Assembly (NCBI RefSeq): GCF_900103415.1
Contig: NZ_FMXB01000019.1
Span: forward strand, 1-59,951
Direction of reading: 5' to 3'
DNA: 59,951 bases
DNA from: Methanobrevibacter millerae
GTDB taxonomy: Archaea > Methanobacteriota > Methanobacteria > Methanobacteriales > Methanobacteriaceae
Shown: positions 1 through 8,724 of the stretch, piece by piece
Layout: every line of letters starts with the position of its first letter
Numbering within the stretch: the stretch's first letter is position 1
Made by a program: the position numbers and the translations under genes
Notes under the pieces: generated by a model
What the model was told of the DNA's origin: nothing
Databases searched by the model: none
Seen by the model: the letters and a program-made list of their open reading frames with translations, nothing else

Positions 1-543
1 GAAGAAGTTAACTTAACTGATGAAGAAATAGACGAAATTTTAATGGAAAACAATGAAAATAACAAAGTTTTCACAGAAAAAATAATAAAAACAATTGAAA
101 AATATAAAGATGATACGACCTCAACAATTGCTAGAATCATCGGAAAACACTGCAATCGAGAATCAATCAATAATGTGAAAAAAAGAAGAGAAATAAGAAG
201 AAAAATAACCTTAAATCTACTGGAAAAAGAAAACATAATAACAAAAATACAAACTGAACAAAGAATATGTTTAATCTTAGATAATTACAGCGTTCACAAG
301 TCTGCTTTCATCAAAAAAATAGCACTACATCTTAATATTGTATTAATATACCTTCCACCATACTCCCCACATCTAAATCCAATAGAACAAATATGGAGAC
401 AAATGAAACGAGAAATTAAACATTATTATCTAGAATCAAGAGAATTTTTACAAGAATTAACAATAAAAACCTACAATAAATCGATTTCTGGAACGAAAGT
501 TTATGACAAATGGCTCGAAACATTTATAACAAAAGTTTGGTAA
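1..543 (+). CDS. IS630-like transposase, C-terminal part (5' end outside window)
   Basis: The reading frame is open from base 1, so the gene starts upstream of the window; the ATG at 43 is internal. The visible 180 residues carry the C-terminal half of a DDE transposase of the IS630/Tc1 type. The second catalytic Asp sits in LILDNYSVH and the catalytic Glu in LPPYSPHLNPIEQIW, followed by the usual basic tail. The first catalytic Asp is not recognisable here and is probably off the edge, so I cannot tell whether the copy is intact. The coding sequence is very AT- and Lys/Ile-rich compared with the genes downstream. No terminal inverted repeat could be identified after the stop codon. Confidence 0.8.
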   Translation, partial: EEVNLTDEEIDEILMENNENNKVFTEKIIKTIEKYKDDTTSTIARIIGKHCNRESINNVKKRREIRRKITLNLLEKENIITKIQTEQRICLILDNYSVHKSAFIKKIALHLNIVLIYLPPYSPHLNPIEQIWRQMKREIKHYYLESREFLQELTIKTYNKSISGTKVYDKWLETFITKVW

Positions 544-1083
544 CTAACTATAACTATCATTTAATTAATCGCATCTTTCATTATTTCGCATCACATTTAT
601 TTTTTCATATTTTGCTTTTGTTGTATCCATCTCATTTATAACATTTTTCTATAATGTGGAAAAGTTGTTCTATACAGTTAATGAAATAATACTGAAATTC
701 CTTTACTTGGACATTGTATAAAACATGTCAAAAATCAGATTAACTATTGACAAATTCAAATCTGTTAAATGATGCATCAAATATAATCATTTCTCCATAT
801 ACGCAAAAGGCAATCAGCATTACTTTAGATAAATAATTACAAATCCTAAATGAATATTATGGGGTCTTATACCACATGTACGTTTCAAATGTTTGGGATA
901 TGTGGTGTAATCATCATTACTTTGAACTCAAATTGACTCTTCATTCAATCACTTTGGTTAATCTTTTTTGTTTTCATGCACACTTATTTTTCGTGTTAAT
1001 TATACCTATTAAAGACATTAATTAATCTGAAATAATGGAAATGTTTATTTATGGCTTTAATCAAAGTTATTACTAACTAATAA
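544..1083. other. AT-rich intergenic stretch, no gene seen
   Basis: I see no convincing coding region in these ~540 bases. There is a weak inverted repeat around 870-902 (CCACAT ... ATGTGG with a ~25-base loop). A TATA-like stretch (TTTATTTATGG, about 1041-1051) suits the gene starting at 1100. One end of the upstream transposon probably lies here, but its repeat is not identified. Confidence 0.4.
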
Positions 1084-1099
1084 TGAGGAGGTAACAAAT

Positions 1100-1315
1100 A
1101 TGGCAAACGCAATACTTGCAGCAATATTATCCTTGTTCATTCCGGGTTTAGGTCAAGCTTATGCAGGGGATATTAAAAAAGGTATAATATTCTTCATAAT
1201 ATTATTAATTATAGGCTGTATTTTTGCATTCGTATTCAAGCATTGGGTTGTATCAATTGTTAGTTTGATTTATGCAATTTATGCTGCATATGATGCATAT
1301 CAAATGGCACAATAG
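1100..1315 (+). CDS. small membrane protein, TM2-like (71 aa)
   Basis: This is a short protein of two to three hydrophobic segments with no soluble domain. It opens with an aliphatic helix ending in FIPGLGQAYAG, the Pro-Gly-(L)-Gly-Q-x-Y signature seen in TM2-domain and similar small membrane proteins. A charged turn (DIKKG) and a second long hydrophobic stretch to the C-terminus follow. The start is fixed by a strong ribosome binding site (GAGGAGGT at 1084-1091). The gene is monocistronic, with its own TATA-like element upstream and a textbook terminator immediately after the stop. The function is unknown; the TM2 resemblance is a motif-level call. Confidence 0.7.
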   Translation: MANAILAAILSLFIPGLGQAYAGDIKKGIIFFIILLIIGCIFAFVFKHWVVSIVSLIYAIYAAYDAYQMAQ

Positions 1316-1348
1316 GTTAAAATTATATTTTAACCCTATTTTTTTTTT
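1315..1348 (+). terminator. hairpin plus T-run terminator of the TM2-like gene
   Basis: A perfect 9-bp stem (GGTTAAAAT / ATTTTAACC, 1315-1323 and 1327-1335) with a 3-base loop is followed by a run of ten T at 1339-1348. The stem starts on the last base of the stop codon. Confidence 0.8.
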
Positions 1349-1534
1349 AAATAATAATTAAGCTTTAATAAATCAGTAAAAAATACATCATTATCTAAAT
1401 TCATTTTCCTATCAATATTCAACAATAGTTTTGATATCAATGAAAAAATTAAATAATATAATTTAGATATTCTATAAATGAAACGGAGATTTAACTTATT
1501 ATGTCTTTGATGTTTGAGATATGGAAATGATAAA

Positions 1535-2311
1535 ATGAGTCAGGAAAATAAAGAGATAGAAACAGCAAAGGAAAAAATCAAAAAAGCCTTTTCATTGTCT
1601 GAGGATTCTGCATCTAACGACGAAATCCGGTCACGTCTACTTGATGGTGGAAAAGTCACGGGAACGAACATGTGTGTGCTGGTTTGCGCAATGGTAATTG
1701 CTTCTGTCGGTCTTAACATGAGTTCAACGGCTGTGATTATAGGAGCCATGCTGATTTCACCGTTAATGGGAAGCATCCTAGCTTCTGCATATGCAAGCGT
1801 AGCGGCAGATTATCCGCTTCTTCGCAATCATCTTATAGGCTTTGCACTGCAGATTGCAATCAGCGTTACTGCAGCATCGATTTATTTTTTCATCTCTCCG
1901 GTTAAGGAACCGACGGTGGAACTGCTTGCAAGAACGTCCCCGACTTTTTATGATGTTCTAGTTGCATTTTTCGGCGGACTTGCAGGAATCATCGGACAGA
2001 CCAGACAGGACAAAACGAGCACTGTCATTCCAGGTGTTGCAATTGCAACCGCCCTTATGCCTCCGCTGTGTACCTGCGGCTATTCCATTGCAAACGGCAG
2101 GTGGGACATGCTCCTTGGAGCCGGATATCTCTTCCTGATCAATTGCTATTTCATTTTCCTCTCAGCAGGCATTATCCTGAGCGTTTTGAAAATCCCGAAA
2201 ATAAGGGAATTGACTGAAAAGGAATGGAAAATGCGCCGTTTTAGAATGATTCAAAATACGATTATAATTGCGCTTCCAAGCATAGTGGCAGTTTATACGA
2301 TGTTACCTTAA
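1535..2311 (+). CDS. DUF389 family membrane protein
   Basis: This is a 258-residue integral membrane protein with a charged N-terminal region (about 45 residues) followed by about six hydrophobic segments. Family hallmarks seen are SSTAVIIGAMLISPLMGSI in the first helix pair, the GLAGIIGQTR loop, and VIPGVAIATALMPPL in the central helix, as expected for DUF389 (TIGR00271/TIGR00341-like) proteins. The frame extends back to a TTG at 1514, but ATG 1535 gives the usual start. The biochemical role of the family is not established. It is preceded by 200 bases of AT-rich DNA and is followed after 43 bases by the dCMP deaminase, possibly in one transcript. Confidence 0.82.
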   Translation: MSQENKEIETAKEKIKKAFSLSEDSASNDEIRSRLLDGGKVTGTNMCVLVCAMVIASVGLNMSSTAVIIGAMLISPLMGSILASAYASVAADYPLLRNHLIGFALQIAISVTAASIYFFISPVKEPTVELLARTSPTFYDVLVAFFGGLAGIIGQTRQDKTSTVIPGVAIATALMPPLCTCGYSIANGRWDMLLGAGYLFLINCYFIFLSAGIILSVLKIPKIRELTEKEWKMRRFRMIQNTIIIALPSIVAVYTMLP

Positions 2312-2354
2312 GCGTATCGTGGCGCTTGAAAAGAATTAAAAAAGGAGATAATAT

Positions 2355-2822
2355 ATGGTGGATGAAAAATCAATAATTGAAAATGATACGAACCGTATGA
2401 GCAAAAACGAGTATTATCTTGCAATTGCTCTTGCAGTTTCAAAAAGAAGCACTTGCCTTAAAAGACGCTATGGTGCGGTAATAGTCAATAACGATGAAAT
2501 TGTCAGTACTGGTTATAATGGAAATCCAAGAGGGGAGGAAAACTGCTGTGACAGAGGAAACTGTAAGAGGATGAACCTTCCATCTAATTCAGGCCACTAT
2601 GATGACTGCTTTTCAGTTCATGCCGAGCAGAATGCCATGATCAGTGCAAGCAGGAATGAAATGCTTGGATCAACAATTTTCCTCGCTGGGGAAATGTACG
2701 CTGATGGCGCCTGGGTGGAAATAGAGGATGCCGAACCATGCCCGATATGCTGTAGGATGGTAAAAAACTCAGGAATTGCAAAGATTGTTAGTAAGAAAGG
2801 GATTTTAGAGCTGCAAAAGTAA
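2355..2822 (+). CDS. dCMP deaminase (deoxycytidylate deaminase family)
   Basis: This 155-residue protein is a zinc-dependent cytidine/deoxycytidylate deaminase. The catalytic zinc motif is complete: H89-A-E91 in FSVHAEQNAM and C129-x2-C132 in EPCPICCRM. A Cys-rich insert (CCDRGNCKR, about 60-70) lies before the HAE motif, as in ComE/dCMP deaminases, which can carry a second zinc there. The likely reaction is dCMP + H2O to dUMP + NH3, feeding thymidylate synthesis in the cytosol. The start is supported by AAGGAGAT 8-10 bases upstream. Related cytosine or Blasticidin-type deaminases are less likely given the length and insert. Confidence 0.85.
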   Translation: MVDEKSIIENDTNRMSKNEYYLAIALAVSKRSTCLKRRYGAVIVNNDEIVSTGYNGNPRGEENCCDRGNCKRMNLPSNSGHYDDCFSVHAEQNAMISASRNEMLGSTIFLAGEMYADGAWVEIEDAEPCPICCRMVKNSGIAKIVSKKGILELQK

Positions 2823-3046
2823 TTTACACAGCATTTATATATTTTTTTAAGTTTCATATCAATTAATGCCGGCCATTAACCGTAAAGAACTCATTTTTTC
2901 AACCGCTTCATATATATCCATGTCTAAAATCAGATCGTATTTTCACCGACCCCTCAATTAATGCAAGGGTCAATCAATTAAATTAATGTAAAAAAAGTAG
3001 CTATCGATTAAATTTAAAGAAAAATAAAAAAATAATGGCAGGGGAA
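2823..3046. other. convergent intergenic region
   Basis: This separates the plus-strand dCMP deaminase from the minus-strand DUF2207 gene. It contains T-runs usable as terminators in both directions (TTTATATATTTTTTT near 2835-2850 on plus; the A-rich run at about 3018-3033 reads as a T-run on minus) and a weak GACCC/GGGTC hairpin near 2948-2971. Confidence 0.4.
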
Positions 3047-4834
3047 CTAGAAAGCTCCTCCACCTCCTCCGCCGGAACCTCCTCCGACTCCGCCAAAGCC
3101 ACCACCACTGGATGATGGGTTTGCAGCTGATATACCGTCGTTGAATGCACTGTTAAGCATTGATAATCCGGCATATGAGTGGAACCAGTACAGGTCTCCG
3201 TAATAGTAGTCGTCATCATGTATTTTCGGCACATGAAGTTTCATGGCTTTATATACCTCGTCAGCCACTCCAAGGGCGGTTCCATAAACGAGGTACTTGT
3301 TCCAGATGACTATTGATTCCGGAGGGTGCTCATTAATTAAACTGTTGTCCTTTAAGAACTTCTTGAAGTTATTCCATTTGAGATAGTACACACGGCCTTC
3401 AGGAGTCCATTGTCCCAAAATGTCTTCGGGAAGGAAGGAAACTCCGATTGAGAAGACTCCCAAAACGACAGCCCCAATCATTAGAAGTCCTGATGAGGGA
3501 TGATTGGAAAACATGCTTACAGCACCAAATATCACTGCTAAAAGCACTCCTCCCACAGTAAATCCGGAACCGAATGTGCTTCCGGCATCGTTGAAGTATT
3601 CTGAAATTCTCTCTTTGCCCAAATATTCGTTTGCAATGTCGTCTTTCCACTGTTCGAACTTGCGTTCGAAATATTTTCCGCTGGTTTCGTTGTTCAGTTG
3701 GGAAGACAGCTTTGACACGTTTAAAAGGCCGTTGTCGCTGAAGTTTTCAAGGGTATTGTAAACGGTCTGTTCGTGCTTTGCCAGAGAGTCATATTTGCTT
3801 TCATCAAATTCTAAAATCAGGTCTTTGGTATGCTCTCCTTCCTCTACGTGCATCTTGAATACCTTTCGGTCAATTAAATCCATGATTGTGGCCTCAAAGC
3901 CCTTGAGGTTCGGCTCGCCGATATTTGACTTGTTGTCAATCAGCGCGTTAACCATTGCAGGAGGGTCATCCGTTGGAAGTTCCCTTTCATAGATTCCTTC
4001 GTAGTTGACTTTAGGCTCCCTTCCGTATTTTAAGTAAGCGTAAACAAGAGATAATGGAGAGAGTATACCTATGGCGCTCAATACTGTGAATACGGTGCCC
4101 CAGAAGCTTACGCTGCCTTTGTATTCTGCCTGTTTTTGCATAATCTGGTCTTTTCCGTCGACGTTAACGTGCTTTGCGTACTGGGCGTCGGTAAAGTCGC
4201 TTAAAGGCATCAGTACCTGCAGCTCATAGAATTCCCCTGAAGGAATCTTCGTGGTTTCGGCAGTAATTATGTTTCCATTAATTGAATCGCTCAGGTTGTA
4301 GTATTCAGGGTTTAAATAGTAATTGATATCATTTGAACCCGGCAGGTGGACAATCGTTTTCAGGTGTTCCACGTCACAGTCCCAGTTCTCTCCCCACAGC
4401 TTGTATTGGAGAGATCCGATATCATTGTAAAGCGTCACGACGTTTTTCATGTCGTATGAGTAGGTTATTGTTACTTCCTGGTCATGAATCTTTTTGGTAT
4501 GGGCCTTATCTGCCCACAGATAGACTTTCAGGTGCTTTTGACCATTGCTCTCTGATTCCTCATAGGTGCCGTAGGCTCCGTCAATGTAAACGCTTATGTT
4601 GTCAATGCTCTCCCCTTCCTTCAGGGGGATATCCCGGTAAACTCCGTTGAATGTCCCATCAAAGGAATAGGTATAGCTTTCGTTTACGTGAAGCAGACCG
4701 TTACTGTTAATGGTCAATTCGATAAGGGAATCGATAATGCTGTAGTCCCTGTCGTCACCGGCATAGATGGCATTGGCCGAAGACAATATTACCAGTGACA
4801 ATAAGACTGCTACAGCTATTTTCTTATGATCCAT
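3047..4834 (-). CDS. DUF2207 family predicted membrane protein
   Basis: This is a 595-residue protein with an N-terminal signal peptide (IAVAVLLSLVILSSANAIYA). A large extracytoplasmic domain with the DUF2207 opening follows (Asn-Gly-x-x-x-V-x-E-S-Y-x-Y, then FNGVYRDIPL), then a transmembrane segment around residues 245-270, a cytoplasmic region, a hydrophobic pair around 425-475, and a Gly-rich tail ending GGGGGGAF. That tail and topology are typical of DUF2207 proteins. It lies 14 bases downstream of lemA and has its own GGTG ribosome binding site, so the two are co-transcribed. LemA/DUF2207 pairs recur in bacteria and archaea, but their role at the envelope is unknown. Confidence 0.88.
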   Translation of the reverse strand: MDHKKIAVAVLLSLVILSSANAIYAGDDRDYSIIDSLIELTINSNGLLHVNESYTYSFDGTFNGVYRDIPLKEGESIDNISVYIDGAYGTYEESESNGQKHLKVYLWADKAHTKKIHDQEVTITYSYDMKNVVTLYNDIGSLQYKLWGENWDCDVEHLKTIVHLPGSNDINYYLNPEYYNLSDSINGNIITAETTKIPSGEFYELQVLMPLSDFTDAQYAKHVNVDGKDQIMQKQAEYKGSVSFWGTVFTVLSAIGILSPLSLVYAYLKYGREPKVNYEGIYERELPTDDPPAMVNALIDNKSNIGEPNLKGFEATIMDLIDRKVFKMHVEEGEHTKDLILEFDESKYDSLAKHEQTVYNTLENFSDNGLLNVSKLSSQLNNETSGKYFERKFEQWKDDIANEYLGKERISEYFNDAGSTFGSGFTVGGVLLAVIFGAVSMFSNHPSSGLLMIGAVVLGVFSIGVSFLPEDILGQWTPEGRVYYLKWNNFKKFLKDNSLINEHPPESIVIWNKYLVYGTALGVADEVYKAMKLHVPKIHDDDYYYGDLYWFHSYAGLSMLNSAFNDGISAANPSSSGGGFGGVGGGSGGGGGGAF

Positions 4835-4848
4835 GGGGTTTTCACCAC

Positions 4849-5409
4849 TTAAAATTCTACTTGAGGAACCTCGCGTGATGCTTCGTCAGCCTGGAAGAAT
4901 TCTGCAGGTTTAAAGCGGAAGAGTCTTGCAAGAAGACTTGATGGGAATTGCTGGCAGACGTTGTTGTATTTCAAAACAGTATCATTATAGAATTGCCTTG
5001 AATAGGAAATCTTGTCTTCGGTATCTGTGAGTTGCTCCTGAAGCTGCTGGAAATTGCTGTTGGCTTTAAGGTCAGGATAGTTTTCAGCAACTGCAAAGAG
5101 TGTTTTCAATGCGCCGGTCAACTGATTGTTGGCTTCGCTGGTTTCTTCCACTCCATTTGCGTTCATTACATTGGAGCGTGCTTTAGTGACTTCTTCAAGA
5201 ACGCCTTTTTCATGGGCGGCGTATCCTTTTACTGTTTCCACCAAATTCGGAATTAAATCGTTTCTTCTTTTAAGCTGCACATCTATTTGTGAGTAGCTGT
5301 TTTGCACACGGTTTCTTAAGTTGATCAGGTTGTTGTACATGTGGATTAGCGTTCCAACTACAAATATTATACATACAACAACAATTATAATTAAAATTAA
5401 GTTGTCCAT
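4849..5409 (-). CDS. lemA: LemA family protein
   Basis: This is a 186-residue protein with an N-terminal membrane anchor (about residues 4-22, almost all Ile/Val/Leu) and a four-helix LemA domain. Family motifs present are [41 protein letters not shown] (residues about 27-67) and a later [12 protein letters not shown] segment. LemA proteins are short-N-terminus, mostly extracytoplasmic proteins of unknown mechanism, often encoded with Gly-rich-tailed membrane proteins, as here. The start is supported by AGGTGAT seven bases upstream. It is the first gene of the minus-strand lemA-DUF2207 operon and shares a 73-bp divergent promoter interval with the gene at 5483. Confidence 0.9.
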   Translation of the reverse strand: MDNLILIIIVVVCIIFVVGTLIHMYNNLINLRNRVQNSYSQIDVQLKRRNDLIPNLVETVKGYAAHEKGVLEEVTKARSNVMNANGVEETSEANNQLTGALKTLFAVAENYPDLKANSNFQQLQEQLTDTEDKISYSRQFYNDTVLKYNNVCQQFPSSLLARLFRFKPAEFFQADEASREVPQVEF

Positions 5410-5482
5410 TTTATCACCTATTAATATCTATTATATAATATTAGTAAAATATTTTTAGATTGAAATTTATATGTAATTATCT

Positions 5483-6853
5483 ATGAAGTCAATAAATTTT
5501 GTTGTTCGAAAAGACAGAAAAGCCGTCACCATTCATGATGATGGCTTCATTAACGCAGTAAAACTACTTAAAAAAGATTATCCTTATATTCTCAACGCCA
5601 TTAAAAAGGAAGACTATGTAATGGAAGAAGTTGAGGGAGACTATTTCAAGGAAATCCTTTTTGAAGACAAGGTTGTCGGATTTGCCGTTTACGAGAATAC
5701 AAATATAGGGCTGATTTCTCTCGTTCAGGTTTATATATTGCCTGAATTCCGGGGAAACAGGCTGTTTTTAAACGAGATTTTATCCATTTATAAACGGGGA
5801 ATTGAGCTTTCCATATTGCAGCCTACGCGCAATCTTGTTGATATTCTCATGCATTACGGTCTGGCTAAAAAAGTCAGGGACAATATTGCGGTTTCAGCTA
5901 TAGTCTTTGAAATTCCGTCATATTCCATTGAATCCAATGTTGATTCCTATAGGGATCCCATGAAGTATTATCTTTCAAGCTTTTACCTTACGGATATCTG
6001 TTCTCCATTTATCGTGGAAGGAATTTTGGAATCAGGCGAATGTCTTATTAATTATTCCATGTTTCTGGATTGGGATGATGAGCTCTATGACTGCATAGAA
6101 ACAAGAGAAGAGCTGATCAGTGAGAAATATTTCGCCGGCATCGCAGATTTCTTCTTGAATAACCAGGAACTCTTCATCAATACTGTCATTGAAATGAAGG
6201 AGCAGTTGCCGATTTGTGAAGAAGGCTTCAGAAGCATTGTGGCAAGCGATGAGGGATTGTCAAATTATATGGAAAATATGGTTGATAATGGTGTCCTTTC
6301 GCAAAAAAGGGCTTTTGAAATCAAGGATCAGCTTTATTATGAATATGGTCAGGGAATGGTAACCGATGAAGGCCTGCTGACCCGCCTTTACTTTCTGATA
6401 GATGATGACGTCCGTGAGATAACGGAAGAGGAGCTCTATGAATTGCTCGCATCCGATGACGTAATATGTCCGTATTGCTTTGCAAATTGGGATTCTTCAA
6501 ACAGGTTCTGCCCGAACTGCGGCTTCAATCTCTATTATGATGAGCCGGATGATATGGACTTTGAGGATGATTTGCCACTGGGTCCGATGGATGAAGATGA
6601 GATAGCCCTGTATTTCGCCCAGTTCGTAAAGCATCTGGTGGAGGAAAGTGACGTCCGTGAAACATTAATCCAATCAGGGGAGTTCGATGAAAGCTTTGAG
6701 GAATTCTTTAACATTATTGAAGGCGATTCCCAACTTAAAGACTACATAATCAACGTCAAAATCGATGAAAACTTCAGCCAGAATGAATTTTTCGAAAGGA
6801 TTAGTGAAAGCATTCCTGATGACGTGCAGTTCAGATATTATTTTAAGGAATGA
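5483..6853 (+). CDS. GNAT-like protein with C-terminal zinc ribbon
   Basis: This 456-residue protein I do not recognise as a named family. Residues about 45-150 resemble a GNAT acyltransferase core: a beta-strand pair (GFAVYENTNIGLISLVQVYILPEFRGN) with the R/Q-x-x-G-N/R-type acyl-CoA loop replaced by EFRGNRLF. A middle helical region follows. A CPYC...CPNCG zinc ribbon lies at about residues 329-349, and a very acidic C-terminal part after it. The start has no clear ribosome binding site; a TATA-like element at 5431-5440 predicts a very short leader. Both the acyltransferase activity and the substrate are inference. Confidence 0.6.
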   Translation: MKSINFVVRKDRKAVTIHDDGFINAVKLLKKDYPYILNAIKKEDYVMEEVEGDYFKEILFEDKVVGFAVYENTNIGLISLVQVYILPEFRGNRLFLNEILSIYKRGIELSILQPTRNLVDILMHYGLAKKVRDNIAVSAIVFEIPSYSIESNVDSYRDPMKYYLSSFYLTDICSPFIVEGILESGECLINYSMFLDWDDELYDCIETREELISEKYFAGIADFFLNNQELFINTVIEMKEQLPICEEGFRSIVASDEGLSNYMENMVDNGVLSQKRAFEIKDQLYYEYGQGMVTDEGLLTRLYFLIDDDVREITEEELYELLASDDVICPYCFANWDSSNRFCPNCGFNLYYDEPDDMDFEDDLPLGPMDEDEIALYFAQFVKHLVEESDVRETLIQSGEFDESFEEFFNIIEGDSQLKDYIINVKIDENFSQNEFFERISESIPDDVQFRYYFKE

Positions 6854-7003
6854 ATATATAATAATTAAAAATCTTGAAAAATTATTTTTTTCCTTGAAAA
6901 AGCACTTTTAAACAATACCTTTATATACTTGGATTATAATATATTATTATATCATATTATTTTAATAATATGTGTGCAAGTATTTTTTTATAGCTAGTTA
7001 TGT

Positions 7004-7088
7004 GCCGAGATAGTCTAGCCTGGTAAGGCGCGAGACTGGAAATCTCGTGGGCGTTTTGCCCTCCTGGGTTCAAATCCCAGTCTCGGCG
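7004..7088 (+). tRNA. tRNA-Ser, anticodon GGA
   Basis: The acceptor stem GCCGAGA (7004-7010) pairs with TCTCGGC (7081-7087), followed by discriminator G. The anticodon stem CGAGA/TCTCG encloses CTGGAAA, giving anticodon GGA. A long variable arm (GGGC ... GCCC), diagnostic of serine tRNAs, and a T arm CTGGG-TTCAAAT-CCCAG follow. CCA is not encoded. A TTTATATA box near 6920 and an AT-rich leader precede it. It reads UCC/UCU serine codons. Confidence 0.97.
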
Positions 7089-7120
7089 CTTATTAGTTTT
7101 TAACACTATTTCTTAGTTTT

Positions 7121-7270
7121 ATGATATATTGTTAAACTGATATTATTTTTGCACTCTTAGTTTGTTAACTAAGTTTAAATTGTTGAAAGAACTGTGTTTT
7201 GAGAAGCTCAAAACATTCGAATCTATTATTTTACGTCTCGTAGGTTCGCTCTATAAATGGAGGTTATTTA
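7121..7270 (+). promoter_or_regulatory. promoter and structured leader of the rps13 ribosomal operon
   Basis: A TATA-like element (ATGATATATT, 7120-7129) suggests transcription from about 7150. The ~120-base leader holds two perfect hairpins: CTTAGTT/AACTAAG (about 7156-7173) and TGTTTTGAG/CTCAAAACA (7195-7215, 3-base loop). A GGAGGT ribosome binding site lies before the ATG at 7271. A leader with this much structure could mediate ribosomal-protein feedback, but that is inference. Confidence 0.45.
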
Positions 7271-7714
7271 ATGGAAGACGAATTTAGGCATTTAGTGCGT
7301 ATTTCCAGAAAGGATGTAGATGGAAACAAAACCATCGAGCACGCTTTAACTGATATTAAAGGTGTAGGCTTATCTTTATCTAAAACCATTTGCCGTGTAT
7401 TGGATTTGGATTTAAATTCAAAAATCGGTTATATTGCTGATGAAGATGTCGAAAAAATTGAGAGCATTATAGAAGACCCTAAAGCGTTTGATATTCCAAC
7501 ATGGATGTTAAACCGCAGGGAAGACTATGCTACTGGTGAAGACATTCACTTAATTGAATCAGACCTTGACATGACTTTAAGGGATGATTTGAACAGAATG
7601 AAAAAGACCAGAAGCTACAAAGGAAGAAGACATGAAGTTGGTTTACCTGTCAGAGGTCAAAGAACCAAATCTACTTTCAGAAAAAGTGCTACAGTTGGTG
7701 TAAGACGTTCATAA
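7271..7714 (+). CDS. rps13: 30S ribosomal protein S13 (uS13)
   Basis: This 147-residue protein binds the head of the 30S subunit and contacts tRNAs and the 50S subunit. Visible hallmarks are the helix-two-turn-helix core with [16 protein letters not shown] and the basic C-terminal tail [25 protein letters not shown]. Its length fits archaeal S13. It opens the canonical archaeal S13-S4-S11-RpoD-L18e-L13-S9-RpoN-RpoK cluster and has a GGAGGT ribosome binding site. Confidence 0.98.
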   Translation: MEDEFRHLVRISRKDVDGNKTIEHALTDIKGVGLSLSKTICRVLDLDLNSKIGYIADEDVEKIESIIEDPKAFDIPTWMLNRREDYATGEDIHLIESDLDMTLRDDLNRMKKTRSYKGRRHEVGLPVRGQRTKSTFRKSATVGVRRS

Positions 7715-7765
7715 GCATAAAACGCTATTTTTAATTAATTATTATTTAGATAAGGAGATGTTTTA

Positions 7766-8305
7766 ATGGGTCAACCAAGAAAAGCAAGGAAAAAGTATAA
7801 TACGCCACCTCATCCTTGGAACGCAGAAAGAATTAAAGATGAAAACAAATTAATGACAAAATACGGCTTAAAAAACAAAAAAGAAATTTGGAAAGCCGAT
7901 ACATTAGTTAGAAGGTATCGTAGGGAAGCAAGGTATTTACTTGGTTTTTCCAGCGATCAGATGCAAGAAGAAAAATTAGAATTATTAGGACACTTAGCTA
8001 GAACCGGTGTTTTGCCAGAAAACGCTGCAATCGAAGATATCTTAGGTTTAACTGTTGAAGATATCTTAAGAAGAAGATTACAAACTATTGTATACAGAAA
8101 AGGTTTAGCTCGTACTCCTAAAGAAGCTAGAATGTTTGTTGTACACGGTCACATAGCTTTAGACGGTAAGAAAATCAACTCACCAAGTTATGTGGTATTG
8201 AAAGGTCAGGAAGAAGCAATCGGATTCTACCGTTCCTCACCTGTAGCAAAACAGATCGAAGAATACAACAATAGCAAGGACAATAAAGCTAATGCAGAAG
8301 AATAA
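7766..8305 (+). CDS. rps4: 30S ribosomal protein S4 (uS4)
   Basis: This is a 179-residue primary 16S rRNA-binding protein of the 30S body. The archaeal/eukaryotic N-terminus ([19 protein letters not shown]) is followed by the S4 RNA-binding domain ([35 protein letters not shown], about residues 104-138) and a polar tail. The ribosome binding site AAGGAGAT lies 6-7 bases before the ATG. It is the second gene of the ribosomal/RNA polymerase operon. Confidence 0.98.
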   Translation: MGQPRKARKKYNTPPHPWNAERIKDENKLMTKYGLKNKKEIWKADTLVRRYRREARYLLGFSSDQMQEEKLELLGHLARTGVLPENAAIEDILGLTVEDILRRRLQTIVYRKGLARTPKEARMFVVHGHIALDGKKINSPSYVVLKGQEEAIGFYRSSPVAKQIEEYNNSKDNKANAEE

Positions 8306-8316
8306 AGGGTGTAATT

Positions 8317-8709
8317 ATGGCAAAAGATGAAAAATGGGGTATAGCTAATATTTACTCATCATTCAATAACACTATTATTACTGTAACAGATATTACTGGT
8401 GCTGAAACCATTTCACAATGGTCCGGTGGAAAAGTTGTACGTGCAGACAGACAACAGTCCTCACCTTTCGCAGCTATGGCTGCAGCAACCAGAATAGCTG
8501 ATGACGCTAAAGAAAAAGGATTTGTTGGATTACATATCAAAGTAAGAGCTCCTGGTGGAAACGGACCTAGAAGTCCTGGACCTGGTGCACAGGCAACTAT
8601 CCGTGCTTTAGCAAGAGCTGGAATTAAAATAGGTAAGATAGAAGATATCACTCCAATTCCTCACGACGGTACTGGAAGACCTGGTGGTAAAAGAGGAAGA
8701 AGAGTATAG
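8317..8709 (+). CDS. rps11: 30S ribosomal protein S11 (uS11)
   Basis: This is a 130-residue platform protein of the 30S subunit. Motifs seen are [32 protein letters not shown] at the N-terminus and the highly conserved C-terminal [15 protein letters not shown] plus [27 protein letters not shown] ribosome binding site lies in the 11-base gap after rps4. The length equals the usual archaeal size. Confidence 0.98.
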   Translation: MAKDEKWGIANIYSSFNNTIITVTDITGAETISQWSGGKVVRADRQQSSPFAAMAAATRIADDAKEKGFVGLHIKVRAPGGNGPRSPGPGAQATIRALARAGIKIGKIEDITPIPHDGTGRPGGKRGRRV

Positions 8710-8724
8710 GCGGAAGGGTTTAAT

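Noticed and set aside
870-902. Inverted repeat CCACAT/ATGTGG in the first intergenic region
   Set aside because: The stem is only six bases with a loop of about 25; it is expected by chance in AT-rich DNA of this length.
3001-4650. Alternative ORFs on both strands over the DUF2207 gene
   Set aside because: They lie wholly within a well-supported coding frame and encode no recognisable domain.
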